Positions 26,247 to 35,178 of a DNA stretch of 64,000 nucleotides are shown piece by piece. A program made the translations under genes and the position numbers. The notes beneath the pieces were generated by a model, which ran no database searches, was not told the DNA's origin, and was given only the letters and a program-made list of their open reading frames with translations. The stretch comes from Lewinellaceae bacterium. GTDB lineage: Bacteria; Bacteroidota; Bacteroidia; Chitinophagales; Saprospiraceae. The stretch spans positions 248,001 through 312,000 of the forward strand of contig JACJYM010000002.1 in assembly GCA_020636155.1 (NCBI GenBank), written 5' to 3'. The stretch's first letter is position 1; each line of letters opens with the position of its first letter.

Positions 26247-27505
26247 AGTGGAAATTGCTGCATAAACTGGTTGACTTCTGTCTTTAGGCTATCAATTTTC
26301 TTGGTATTCTCAATATTATGAATGACAAAATTTATCCATTCCACGACTTGAAGGCAATCATTTTCAGAAAATCCACGAGTGGTGATGGCGGCTGTTCCTA
26401 CTCTAAATCCACTGGTCTGAAACGGGCTACGAGTATCAAATGGAACCGAGTTTTTATTTACCGTAATATCAGCAAGTCCCAAAGCATTCTCAACTTCTTT
26501 TCCTGTCAAATTTGGAAATTTTGATCGTAAATCAATCAACATTAGATGATTATCAGTTCCATCGGAGATAATATGGTATCCTTCTTTAATAAAGGCCTCG
26601 GACATGACTTTTGCATTATTCTTAACTCTCAAGGTATATTCTGCATACTCCGTAGTTAATGCTTCTCCAAATGCAACGGCTTTTGCTGCAATGATATTTT
26701 CTAATGGGCCACCCTGCATACCGGGAAACACAGCGGAATTAATAATGGATGACATCATGATGGGTTCTCCTTTTTTGGTAACTCGTCCCCATGGATTTTC
26801 AAAATCTTTACCCATCATAATGATACCGCCCCGTGGACCTCTCAATGTTTTGTGGGTCGTAGAAGTAATAATGTGACAGTATGGCACTGGGTTATTTAAC
26901 AATCCCGTGGCGATCAGTCCGGCAGGATGTGCAATATCGGCCATTAACAATGCACCTACCTCATCTGCGATACTTCTAAAACCTTCAAAATCCCAATCCC
27001 TAGAATATGCTGATGCTCCGCATATGATAAGTTTTGGTTTTACCTCGATGGCTTTTTCACGAACTTTTTGCATATCTATCATCCCAGTGTCAGCTTCTAC
27101 TCCATAGAAGTGAGCATCATAAACTTTACCCGAAAAATTCACTGGTGAGCCGTGTGATAAATGCCCGCCGTGTGCCAGATTCAGACCGAGAATCGAATCT
27201 CCGGGTTCTAGCAAAGCGAGGAATACAGCTGCATTGGCTTGGGCTCCAGAGTGCGGTTGTACATTGGCAAATTCAACTCCGAAAAGGTCTTTCAATAAAT
27301 TGATAGCCGAATTTTCAATTAGGTCGACATACTCACATCCTCCATAATATCTCTTACTAGGATAACCTTCAGCGTATTTATTAGTGAGACAGCTTCCCAT
27401 GGCCCTCATCACATTTTCGGACGTGAAATTTTCGGAGGCTATTAATTCTATGCCTCTACGCTGTCTATTTAATTCTTTATCAATGTATTCAAATATTTGG
27501 TTCAT
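26237..27505 (-). CDS. glyA: Serine hydroxymethyltransferase
   Basis: This 422-residue PLP enzyme converts serine and tetrahydrofolate to glycine and methylene-tetrahydrofolate. It shows ELIASENF-type start motif IELIASENF, YAEGYPSKRYYGG, PHSGAQANAAV, the PLP lysine at Lys219 (STTHKTLRGPRGG) and the C-terminal GFRVGTAAITTRGF. Length is normal. It has its own promoter (27545-27572), and its stop overlaps the convergent PLP-enzyme gene. Confidence 0.96.
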   Translation of the reverse strand: MNQIFEYIDKELNRQRRGIELIASENFTSENVMRAMGSCLTNKYAEGYPSKRYYGGCEYVDLIENSAINLLKDLFGVEFANVQPHSGAQANAAVFLALLEPGDSILGLNLAHGGHLSHGSPVNFSGKVYDAHFYGVEADTGMIDMQKVREKAIEVKPKLIICGASAYSRDWDFEGFRSIADEVGALLMADIAHPAGLIATGLLNNPVPYCHIITSTTHKTLRGPRGGIIMMGKDFENPWGRVTKKGEPIMMSSIINSAVFPGMQGGPLENIIAAKAVAFGEALTTEYAEYTLRVKNNAKVMSEAFIKEGYHIISDGTDNHLMLIDLRSKFPNLTGKEVENALGLADITVNKNSVPFDTRSPFQTSGFRVGTAAITTRGFSENDCLQVVEWINFVIHNIENTKKIDSLKTEVNQFMQQFPLYE

Positions 27506-27544
27506 TCTGAGATATTGTTATTGTGTGAATTTTTCTATGCGTCA

Positions 27545-27572
27545 CAAATTTAGATAATAAATAGTTGGTCAA
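27545..27572 (-). promoter_or_regulatory. Promoter of glyA
   Basis: On the minus strand TTG (27570-27572) and TAAATTTG (27545-27552) are 17 bases apart, fitting the Bacteroidota -33/-7 consensus. The leader to the ATG at 27505 is about 35 bases. Confidence 0.7.
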
Positions 27573-27596
27573 TACTATACAAAATGGAAAAATTAC

Positions 27597-27631
27597 CAAT
27601 AAAAAAGCCTCTCGAAAATTTCGAGAGGCTT
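27597..27631 (-). terminator. Rho-independent terminator of the repeat OmpA gene
   Basis: A near-perfect 12-bp stem (27605-27616 with 27620-27631; AAGCCTCTCGAA arms) is followed on the minus strand by a run of T residues. It lies 26 bases past the stop of the repeat OmpA gene. Confidence 0.88.
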
Positions 27632-27656
27632 CATATACTTTACTCTTAAATATTAA

Positions 27657-30245
27657 TTATTTAATTCCTAGAGCTTTCAATGTTTCAATGTTCAATTGAC
27701 CTATTGGAAGATTGTTATCTTTTTGGAATTTTGATAAAGCCGCTTTAGTTCCGGCACCCATTACATTGTCGATGGGACCTGGATCGTAACCTCTATCTTT
27801 TAATTCTGTTTGAACTCTTCTTACTAATTCGGCAGTGATATCTGTTTCACAAACCACTTCTCTCCACTCTGTAAATCCACCTGCTTTCTCTAATACTCTC
27901 TTAGAAATTGTTTTTGTTTCAGCAGGAACATCGATACTTCTTGTAGTGGCTGCACTTGCTAATTTCTGATAAGATCTAGTCGTGTATTCTACAGGAACAT
28001 CAGTAGAAGTAGTGGTTGCATCAGCAACTAATTTCTGCCATGTTCTGTTACCGTATTCAGCTGGTACGTCAGTTGAATTTGTAGTTGCATCATTGACTAC
28101 TTTTTGGTATGTGATATTACCATATTGTGCCGCAACGTCAGTGTAGCTAGCACTTGCATCATTGATTAGTCTAGACCAGATTCTGTTACCGTATTCGTTA
28201 CAGTCTCCAGTACCAGTACTTCCGTATGTGATAAACTCAGTTCTTCTGTTTTGTCTCTTACCTTCAGCAGTTGCGTTAGAGGCAACAGGCTCTGATTCAC
28301 CTTTTCCTTCGTAGCTTAATCTGCTTGCAGAAATTCCAGCATCTACTAATGCATCATATACTGCTTTAGCTCTATTTCTAGAAAGTACTAGGTTGCTTTC
28401 TTCTGAACCATCACTGTCCGTATGACCTACTAATTTAGCTGTAACATTAGGTTCAGCAATTAATAAATCTTTAAGTCTATTGATTTCAGTGTATGAAGAA
28501 GACAATAGTTCTGCAGAAGCCGTTTTGAAATTGATATTATCAAGAGTTACTTTAGCTCCACATTTAACTTCTTCAGTCGTTGCGTTCTGTACAAGTTTAG
28601 TCCAAGTTCTCTTGTCATATTTTGCAGGAACTTCAATTTCCTCAACACTTGCAGGAGTTTTTACAACTTGGTATGATCTCGTTTCATATACAGGATCTAC
28701 TTTTACTACAGTACTTGTAGGGCCACTTACTAATTTCTGGTAAGTTCTAGTACCATATTCTGCATCTACAGATACACTATAAGTTCCAGCAGGAACTAAT
28801 AGAGTTTTGTAAGTTCTTGTTGCATATTGAGCTGGTACTTCAGTTGAAGTCGTAGTTGCATCTGAAACTAATTTTCTGTATGTTCTTGTACCATAAGCTG
28901 CATCAACTTTATTTGATTCAGTAGTTGCATCTGAAACTAGTTTTTTGTAAGTTCTAGTACCATATTCTACTGGTACGTCTACAGTTCTGACACAATCATC
29001 ACCGATTTCAGTCCATCCTTCAGCACATCCTTTTTTAATTCTTTTAGTTACAGTGTTGTATCTAGCAGGTACTTCTACTAAACACCAAACCAAACAATCA
29101 TCTGGGTTTGCACTAAGGCAGTTTTTGTCTGCTTTTTTCTTTTCCCATTTTTGAGTTGCTGGAGAAACTTCGATTTGTTCTGTCATCGTTTCATATTCCA
29201 TGGCTCTTTTTTCTATTCTTGTGCTTGCTTCTTTTACAACCACTTGCTCAGAAATTGTTTCGTATTTAGCAGGAATAACTCTCAATGTATTGTAACCATC
29301 TTTAGACATAACTTGCTCTGTGATAGTCTCATATTGTGCAGGAACTATTGATAGAGTTGTATATGCTGGTTTTGACATATATTGCTCACTCATAGTAGCA
29401 TAAACATTGCCATCATTGTCTTTTGTTAATGAAGCATTACTTGCAGCGGCTGCTTTGATAGCTGCGATTTCATCAGCGGTAAAGGTTCTTGTACCACCAT
29501 CAGCATAAGAGTACACACCACCTTTGTCATTAACAGCAGCAAGTAGGGCATTTAAATCAGTGATAGCCGGAGCTTTCATGATTTTAGTATAACCATCTTT
29601 TAATTTGATTTGCTCTGTAATGGTTTCGTATTTAGCCGGGACGATACTTATTTTATCATAACCGTCATGAACCAATACTTGCTCAGTTACAGTTTCGAAA
29701 GTAGCAGGAACAATTTTTAATTCTTTGTAAGCCGCTTTAACCAATACATCATCGGTTACTTTCTCAAAACTTGCAGCACTTACTCTAAGGTCATTATGGC
29801 CTTCTTTAACCAATACTCTCTCAGTCTGAGTTTCGAAACTAGCAGGTGTGATGCTAACAGCTTTACCGGCTGCTCTCGTCATTACTTGGTCACTTACAGA
29901 CTCAAATGTCGCAGGTACAACACTCAATGTGTGAGATGCTTCTTTAGTAAGTACTTGCTCAGAAACTGTTTCAAATGAAGCTGGTACAACACTTAATGTG
30001 TGAGATGCTTCCTTAGCAAGCAGTTGCTCTGAGGCAGTTTCATAAACCGCAGGAACCACTTCAACTCTTGAAGATGCCTCCTTGGTTGTGATTTGCTCAG
30101 TGACAGTTGTGTATTGATCAGGGATCAAACACTTAGAGTAACACTTTCCTGCCTCAGCATTAGGAACACCTTGATCAGGTTGTGCATAAGCCAATACTGC
30201 AGACAAAAGCATTACAAAAGAAAAATAAAGTCTTAGGTTTCTCAT
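27657..30245 (-). CDS. Repeat-rich OmpA protein with peptidoglycan-binding C-terminus
   Basis: This 862-residue envelope protein has a signal peptide (1-21). From residue 46 it is built of about 24 copies of a 23-residue beta-type repeat. The first set (46-351) follows the pattern ETxTEQVxxKxxxxxLxIVPAxY. The second (429-777) follows GTRTYxKLVxxATTxSTxVPAxY. An OmpA peptidoglycan-binding domain (566-675; VGHTDSDGSEESNLVLSRNRA, NRRTEF) is inserted between repeats 19 and 20. A peptidoglycan-binding-1 domain (VQTELKDRGYDPGPID, about 805-862) ends the chain. A 50-residue insert (230-281) and a Cys-bearing segment (about 370-420) also break the repeats. It probably forms a fibre or sheath tethered to the cell wall. 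A terminator follows. Confidence 0.88.
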   Translation of the reverse strand: MRNLRLYFSFVMLLSAVLAYAQPDQGVPNAEAGKCYSKCLIPDQYTTVTEQITTKEASSRVEVVPAVYETASEQLLAKEASHTLSVVPASFETVSEQVLTKEASHTLSVVPATFESVSDQVMTRAAGKAVSITPASFETQTERVLVKEGHNDLRVSAASFEKVTDDVLVKAAYKELKIVPATFETVTEQVLVHDGYDKISIVPAKYETITEQIKLKDGYTKIMKAPAITDLNALLAAVNDKGGVYSYADGGTRTFTADEIAAIKAAAASNASLTKDNDGNVYATMSEQYMSKPAYTTLSIVPAQYETITEQVMSKDGYNTLRVIPAKYETISEQVVVKEASTRIEKRAMEYETMTEQIEVSPATQKWEKKKADKNCLSANPDDCLVWCLVEVPARYNTVTKRIKKGCAEGWTEIGDDCVRTVDVPVEYGTRTYKKLVSDATTESNKVDAAYGTRTYRKLVSDATTTSTEVPAQYATRTYKTLLVPAGTYSVSVDAEYGTRTYQKLVSGPTSTVVKVDPVYETRSYQVVKTPASVEEIEVPAKYDKRTWTKLVQNATTEEVKCGAKVTLDNINFKTASAELLSSSYTEINRLKDLLIAEPNVTAKLVGHTDSDGSEESNLVLSRNRAKAVYDALVDAGISASRLSYEGKGESEPVASNATAEGKRQNRRTEFITYGSTGTGDCNEYGNRIWSRLINDASASYTDVAAQYGNITYQKVVNDATTNSTDVPAEYGNRTWQKLVADATTTSTDVPVEYTTRSYQKLASAATTRSIDVPAETKTISKRVLEKAGGFTEWREVVCETDITAELVRRVQTELKDRGYDPGPIDNVMGAGTKAALSKFQKDNNLPIGQLNIETLKALGIK

Positions 30246-30289
30246 AACTTATTTGTCATTAATAAATTTAAAAAAAAGATTTAAAGTAT

Positions 30290-31501
30290 TCAAAATTTAA
30301 ATGAATTGCAAATGTAACATTTTTTATAAAAATTTTGTGAATCTACATTTGGATGGTACTTAGAAAAATTTAATTTAGTTCCATCCTTTTTCACAATCTC
30401 TATTTCATCTTCCCCAATATTGTAAATATTTAGTGTTTCCTCACCTTGGAATATGAAATAATTTAATTCATCAAAAGTAAAATTACTGGACTTTTTTGCT
30501 TCCTGCTTTAACAGTGTAATATCACTATTAGAAAAAGCCTCATCCTGAATTTTTACTTTGGGTAGTTTTCTTTCAATCAGCATCGTAGATAACCTCCTTA
30601 GAACCTGATCATTACAGCTTTGAGCTACTTTCAGGCAAAATACGACATCGTTATCATCTAATGAAAGATATTGCTTTATATTTTGATCATCTACTCCATT
30701 TTTAGACTCACTCGAACTTATAAAGTCACTAATGGAATTAGAAAAATTTGCAATAAAATTTGGTTTCGTTTCCAAAAGCTCCGTTAACCGTCGAATAAAT
30801 GATTTTAAAATAGCTTCAGCACCTAATGAAGTTTTGTGAAGATACACTTGTTGATACATGAATTTTCTGGATTGCAAATACCTTTCTATCGTATATATAG
30901 CCTTTTCTTCTACTACCAATTCGTCACTCGTGACGGTAAACATATTGATGATTCTTTCATAGCCAATAGTCCCCTCGACGACACCGGTAAAAAAACTATC
31001 TCTTGTAAGATAATCCAGTCTGTCGACATCTAGCTGAGAAGAAACCAGTTGGTGAAAAAATTTTCTATGATAATTATTCTTAAAAATATCAATGGCCAGT
31101 CTTAACTGCCCTCCCAATTCCAGATTCAGCATATTCATGACTTCCAATGTGATGGCCTCGTGATGAATTGGTATGAGCTGATATTCGAGGGCATGAGAAT
31201 AGGGGCCATGACCAATATCGTGCAATAAAACGGCTGCACAAGCGGCATCATATTCTTCATCAGAAATCTCAATGTCCTTAGACCTTAAGACATCCAATGA
31301 TTTGGACATGAGAAAAGTCGCTCCAAGTGCATGTTGAAATCGAGTATGCACCGCACCAGGATAAACCAGATGGCTTAACCCCATCTGAGTTATCCTTCGC
31401 AATCTTTGGAAGTATGGATGATTAATCAAAGTGTATATCAAGCCACTTTTAAATGCCATCATTCCATGAACCGGATCATTAATTATTTTTCGATCGATCA
31501 T
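30290..31501 (-). CDS. HD-domain phosphohydrolase
   Basis: This 403-residue cytosolic protein has an HD metal-dependent phosphohydrolase domain near the N-terminus. The metal ligands are visible as HTRFQHALG (His about 52-56), LLHDIGHGPYSHALE (His-Asp) and VDRLDYLTRD. It opens with INDPVHGMMAFKSGLIYTLINHPYFQRLRRI, typical of dGTPase-like SAMHD1/YwfO-type proteins, which hydrolyse dNTPs or related nucleotides. The substrate is not deducible. It is divergent from porX with a 117-base shared upstream region, and lies 44 bases upstream of the repeat OmpA gene. Confidence 0.9.
   Translation of the reverse strand: MIDRKIINDPVHGMMAFKSGLIYTLINHPYFQRLRRITQMGLSHLVYPGAVHTRFQHALGATFLMSKSLDVLRSKDIEISDEEYDAACAAVLLHDIGHGPYSHALEYQLIPIHHEAITLEVMNMLNLELGGQLRLAIDIFKNNYHRKFFHQLVSSQLDVDRLDYLTRDSFFTGVVEGTIGYERIINMFTVTSDELVVEEKAIYTIERYLQSRKFMYQQVYLHKTSLGAEAILKSFIRRLTELLETKPNFIANFSNSISDFISSSESKNGVDDQNIKQYLSLDDNDVVFCLKVAQSCNDQVLRRLSTMLIERKLPKVKIQDEAFSNSDITLLKQEAKKSSNFTFDELNYFIFQGEETLNIYNIGEDEIEIVKKDGTKLNFSKYHPNVDSQNFYKKCYICNSFKF
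30309..30316 (-). promoter_or_regulatory. -7 promoter element for the repeat OmpA gene
   Basis: TACATTTG on the minus strand fits TAnnTTTG and gives a leader of about 60 bases before the ATG at 30245. It lies inside the 3' end of the upstream HD-hydrolase gene. No -33 TTG is seen. Confidence 0.45.
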
Positions 31502-31618
31502 TTTATATGTACTAATCCGATATTTCTTAACGTTTGTGAAGAATGCGGATTAATTCTTAAACTTTTATATCTACAATCTAATTAATGTAGTTACAAAAAC
31601 TATGCAAAAAAAAGTACT

Positions 31619-33175
31619 ATGGCAGAAAAGATAAAAATTTTATGGGCAGATGACGAGATAGATTTACTGAAACCTCAACTTTTCTTCTTGGATAAAAAGG
31701 GATATGAAGTAGTGACGGTGAGCAATGGTTACGATGCCTTAGATGTTTTATCAAATACTCATGATGTTGATGTGGTGTTTCTTGATGAATCCATGCCTGG
31801 ACTCACAGGACTAGAAACGCTTTCAAAAATTAAGGAGACCAATGCACAGATTCCGGTCGTGATGATTACTAAAAATGAAGCTGAAAACATCATGGAAGAC
31901 GCCATAGGAGCACAGATCGACGACTATCTGATAAAACCCGTGAATCCTAATCAGATCTTACTTTCTTTAAAAAAAATCGTCGATAACAAACGGTTGGTGT
32001 CTGAAAAAACTGCCTTAGAATACCAACAAGAATTTAGGAATATCATTATGGATATCCAAAACAATCCTGATTATAGGGAATGGGCTACGATCTATAAGAA
32101 AATCATCAATTGGGAAATAAAATTGGATGATTCTGATAATCCTCAGATGAAAGAAATTCTCGAAATGCAAAAATCTGAAGCCAATGCTTCATTTTTTAAA
32201 TATGTAAGCAAAAATTACTTGGACTGGATAAAAGCAGAGGATGGTCCTGTGATGTCACAGAATCTATTTAGGAAAAAAATATTTCCACATCTCAGTGACA
32301 GTTCAAAATCTGTGGTCTTATTACTTGATAATTTGAGATACGACCAATGGAAAATCATCGAACCCATCTTAACAGAATTTTACAGGGTAGAAAATGAAGA
32401 TTACTTTTATAGTTTATTGCCTTCAGCGACGCAATATAGTAGAAATGCCATTTTTGCAGGAATGCTTCCTTCCGAAATTCATAAAAACTATCCGGATTGG
32501 TGGTTGCATGATTTTGAAGAAGGTGGAAAGAATATGAAGGAGCAGGAATTATTTAATGAACAAGTAAAAAGGCTTATTCGCAAGGATATAAAAACGGATT
32601 ATATCAAAGTTACGAATAGCTTTCATGCAAAGCAGCTACAAGAAAATATTCTAAATATTCTCAATAATGATTTGACAGTCATAGTTTATAACTTCATTGA
32701 CATGCTTTCTCATTCTCGTACAGAGATGGAAGTTCTTAAGGAACTTGCAGGGGATGAAAAGGCATATCGATCGCTTACCCGATCTTGGTTTTTAAATAGT
32801 CCGATATGGGAAGCGTTGAAAAAATTGGCAGAAAAAGGAATTCAACTTTTCGTTACGACAGATCACGGTACGATCAGAGTAAAAACACCATCAAAAGTAA
32901 TCGGTGATAAAGAAACCACAACAAATCTTAGATACAAGGTGGGTAGAAACTTGAGCTTCGATCGCAAAGATGTATTTGAAATTAAAAATCCTGAAGAAGG
33001 CGGATTGCCAAAACCCAATGTGAGTTCGACCTATATATTTGCAAAAGAAGACATCTTTTTTCTTTATCCGAATAACTATTCTTATTTCAATAACTTTTTT
33101 AGAGATACATTTCAGCACGGTGGTGTTTCTCTGGAAGAAATGTTGGTTCCGATTATCAAATTAAAACCAAAATAA
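31619..33175 (+). CDS. porX: T9SS regulator PorX (receiver plus PglZ domain)
   Basis: This 518-residue protein fuses an N-terminal receiver domain (1-125; acidic DD11-12, phospho-acceptor Asp56 in VVFLDESMPG, Lys in DDYLIKPV) to a helical linker and a PglZ/alkaline-phosphatase-superfamily domain (about 230-518). The latter shows VLLLDNLRYDQW, the nucleophile Thr region SATQYSRNAIFAG and the metal motif TTDHGT. PorX is activated by the PorY kinase and controls type IX secretion gene expression, and was reported to hydrolyse oligonucleotides through its PglZ domain. Domain order and length match PorX closely. No kinase gene is adjacent. Confidence 0.93.
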   Translation: MAEKIKILWADDEIDLLKPQLFFLDKKGYEVVTVSNGYDALDVLSNTHDVDVVFLDESMPGLTGLETLSKIKETNAQIPVVMITKNEAENIMEDAIGAQIDDYLIKPVNPNQILLSLKKIVDNKRLVSEKTALEYQQEFRNIIMDIQNNPDYREWATIYKKIINWEIKLDDSDNPQMKEILEMQKSEANASFFKYVSKNYLDWIKAEDGPVMSQNLFRKKIFPHLSDSSKSVVLLLDNLRYDQWKIIEPILTEFYRVENEDYFYSLLPSATQYSRNAIFAGMLPSEIHKNYPDWWLHDFEEGGKNMKEQELFNEQVKRLIRKDIKTDYIKVTNSFHAKQLQENILNILNNDLTVIVYNFIDMLSHSRTEMEVLKELAGDEKAYRSLTRSWFLNSPIWEALKKLAEKGIQLFVTTDHGTIRVKTPSKVIGDKETTTNLRYKVGRNLSFDRKDVFEIKNPEEGGLPKPNVSSTYIFAKEDIFFLYPNNYSYFNNFFRDTFQHGGVSLEEMLVPIIKLKPK

Positions 33176-33295
33176 TCTATCACACGAGACATTTTTGGTT
33201 AAATAAATATCAGTTGGGGTGAATTATTGAGAATAATGGTTATATTCACTCTCTGAAAATAAATCTTTGGAGTATAAATTGTTTTTTACAAGATG

Positions 33296-33303
33296 TACTT
33301 TTG
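33296..33303 (+). promoter_or_regulatory. -7 element for the PorP/SprF operon
   Basis: TACTTTTG fits TAnnTTTG and is 37 bases before the ATG at 33341. No -33 TTG at the usual spacing. Confidence 0.4.
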
Positions 33304-33340
33304 AGAACTAAATATTTTTTGTAAAGTAAACATATCAAGT

Positions 33341-34384
33341 ATGAATCATTTCATAAATAATCTCAAAGTAATTAGAAAACTGATTTTACTGACTATTTTT
33401 ATTAATTATTCAATACTCCTTTCTTCGCAGGATCTGCATTTTACTAATTATCGCAATATTTCCAGCTTTTTTAATCCAGCTTACAATGGAGACTTTTCGG
33501 GGACGTATAAAATACAAGCCAATGCTCGCTCACAGTTTGACAACACATATAAAACTGCTGTTTTTGGAGTGGCATATAATCTTTGGTCGCCCCTCAAAAG
33601 TGATAAGCACTGGATAGGCATAGGTATAGACCTGGAATATGATAAATCTGGTGATTTGGCTTTCGGAGGTGCCGGAGGAGGATTGTTGCTTTCCTATCAT
33701 ATCATGCTCGATAAAAAAGGAAATTCGGTATTTTCAATTGGTGGGTCATATAAGTCCACGAGTGTCGGTTTTACGGAAGATTCTGAAGCTTTCAATGATG
33801 CTCAGAAAATATCAAGTGGCAGCTTCAACAAAGATGATTACGAAAAAATAGATAATATCAGTAGCTTTAGCTCATGGGATGCCGGGATTTCTTTTAAATC
33901 AAAGCTTAATAAAAGTAATGAAGTCAAGTTGGGAGTGGCGATGATGCACCTAAATAAACCTCATTTTACATTTTCGAAGCAAGGAGGCCAATCGACCATT
34001 GGAAGGCGACTCAATATCAATGCCAATTTTAAAAGCTACTTCAATAATAGGTTTTCGCTAGAACCCTCAGTGTATTATAGTATCGTCAATGATGTTGATA
34101 AACAAAGTAACATCAACCTCCAAATGGTAGGTGAATATCAAATTAAGAAAAAAGGTAAATGGTGGCTCATTGCAGGACTGGGATATCGAACAGGAGATTC
34201 TTTCGATATAATAACTGGTATGCGGAGTGAAAATACCTACATCAGTTTTTCCTTTGATGTCAATGTGAGTGAATATGCCAAGGTGATCAATCGAGTCGGT
34301 GCTCTAGAACTTGGTGCTTACCATATCATTCTCGTGAAGCAAAAAATAAAATTTGACCCTGTTATTTATTGTCCAAGATTGTAA
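33341..34384 (+). CDS. PorP/SprF-family T9SS membrane protein
   Basis: This 347-residue outer-membrane barrel protein has a signal peptide (about 1-29). The family opening QDLHFTNYRNISSFFNPAYNG (about 30-50) is followed by YKIQANARSQF and beta strands through LQMVGEYQI. PorP/SprF proteins anchor or translocate type B cargo at the T9SS exit, as SprF does for the adhesin SprB. Here the gene precedes, with tight spacing, a metalloprotease gene and a 1300-residue type B cargo gene, which fits this pairing. It is probably one of several paralogues in the genome. Confidence 0.9.
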   Translation: MNHFINNLKVIRKLILLTIFINYSILLSSQDLHFTNYRNISSFFNPAYNGDFSGTYKIQANARSQFDNTYKTAVFGVAYNLWSPLKSDKHWIGIGIDLEYDKSGDLAFGGAGGGLLLSYHIMLDKKGNSVFSIGGSYKSTSVGFTEDSEAFNDAQKISSGSFNKDDYEKIDNISSFSSWDAGISFKSKLNKSNEVKLGVAMMHLNKPHFTFSKQGGQSTIGRRLNINANFKSYFNNRFSLEPSVYYSIVNDVDKQSNINLQMVGEYQIKKKGKWWLIAGLGYRTGDSFDIITGMRSENTYISFSFDVNVSEYAKVINRVGALELGAYHIILVKQKIKFDPVIYCPRL

Positions 34385-34400
34385 TTCAAACATAACTTTC

Positions 34401-35177
34401 ATGAAAAAATTTCTGTACTTAATGTTACTCGTGTGCAGCTCAGGCTCGCTAAATGCTCAAAGTTTGCATCACTTAAATAAAGATTTACCGTGCATTGATA
34501 AAACGTTTCAGGTCTATGTGCATGTGATGTGGAATGAAGAGAGAATGACGAATATCACCGCTGATATTATCAAAGAAGAGATTGAAGGTGCTAGCATGTA
34601 TTTTGACCCCATCTGTGTGAGATTCGAAGTGTGCAAGATTGATACCTTTCCTGACTGGAACTACGATGACTACAGGACTCACCCAGAGTATATGAGTGAA
34701 ATCGTTAGCATGATTCATGAGAAGAACAGGATAAATATTTATTACATCAGTGAATTTGATGATCCCAACATCTGTGGTCTCGCCAGATTGAAAGGCATTG
34801 CCATGGAGAATTCTGGAGTGGTATACATAAAAAAAGCTTGCGGATCAGGTACGGTGGCACATGAATTAGGACATTTATTTGGCTTAAAACATACCTTTGA
34901 AGGTAGTGGGAAAGAACTGGTAGATGGGTCAAATTGCCTAACAGAAGGAGATGGAATATGTGATACACCGGCAGATCCTTATGTACCGTTTGAACCCATG
35001 ACATTATACCTAGAGGAATGCGAATTTATTAGCCTTAAAACTGATGATAACGGTGATTTCTACCAACCCGATGTAGGGAATGTCATGTCCTACTATCCAT
35101 GTGCCTGTGGTTTTACACGTGGGCAATACTTGAAAATGGCACAGAATTATTTAAACTCTAATTTTAAAATGTGGTAA
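34401..35177 (+). CDS. Secreted M43-like (pappalysin) zinc metalloprotease
   Basis: This 258-residue secreted protease has a signal peptide (about 1-20, GSLNAQ). The metzincin zinc motif HELGHLFGLKH (ligands His154, His158, His164) is followed by DGICDTPADP and a Met-turn VMSYYPCACGFTRGQ, characteristic of peptidase family M43. No C-terminal sorting domain is visible, unlike most secreted M43 proteins of this phylum. Start is the ATG at 34401; the frame extends upstream into the PorP gene but lacks a better start. It sits between a PorP/SprF gene and a type B adhesin gene, suggesting a role in maturing that adhesin. Confidence 0.85.
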   Translation: MKKFLYLMLLVCSSGSLNAQSLHHLNKDLPCIDKTFQVYVHVMWNEERMTNITADIIKEEIEGASMYFDPICVRFEVCKIDTFPDWNYDDYRTHPEYMSEIVSMIHEKNRINIYYISEFDDPNICGLARLKGIAMENSGVVYIKKACGSGTVAHELGHLFGLKHTFEGSGKELVDGSNCLTEGDGICDTPADPYVPFEPMTLYLEECEFISLKTDDNGDFYQPDVGNVMSYYPCACGFTRGQYLKMAQNYLNSNFKMW

Positions 35178-35178
35178 G

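Noticed and set aside
27657..30245. CRISPR array or other DNA repeat
   Set aside because: The 69-base periodicity is a coding repeat: one unbroken frame, conserved at the protein level, without identical spacers and repeats.
34353..34400. Longer start for the M43-like protease
   Set aside because: It lies inside the PorP/SprF gene and would bury the signal peptide.
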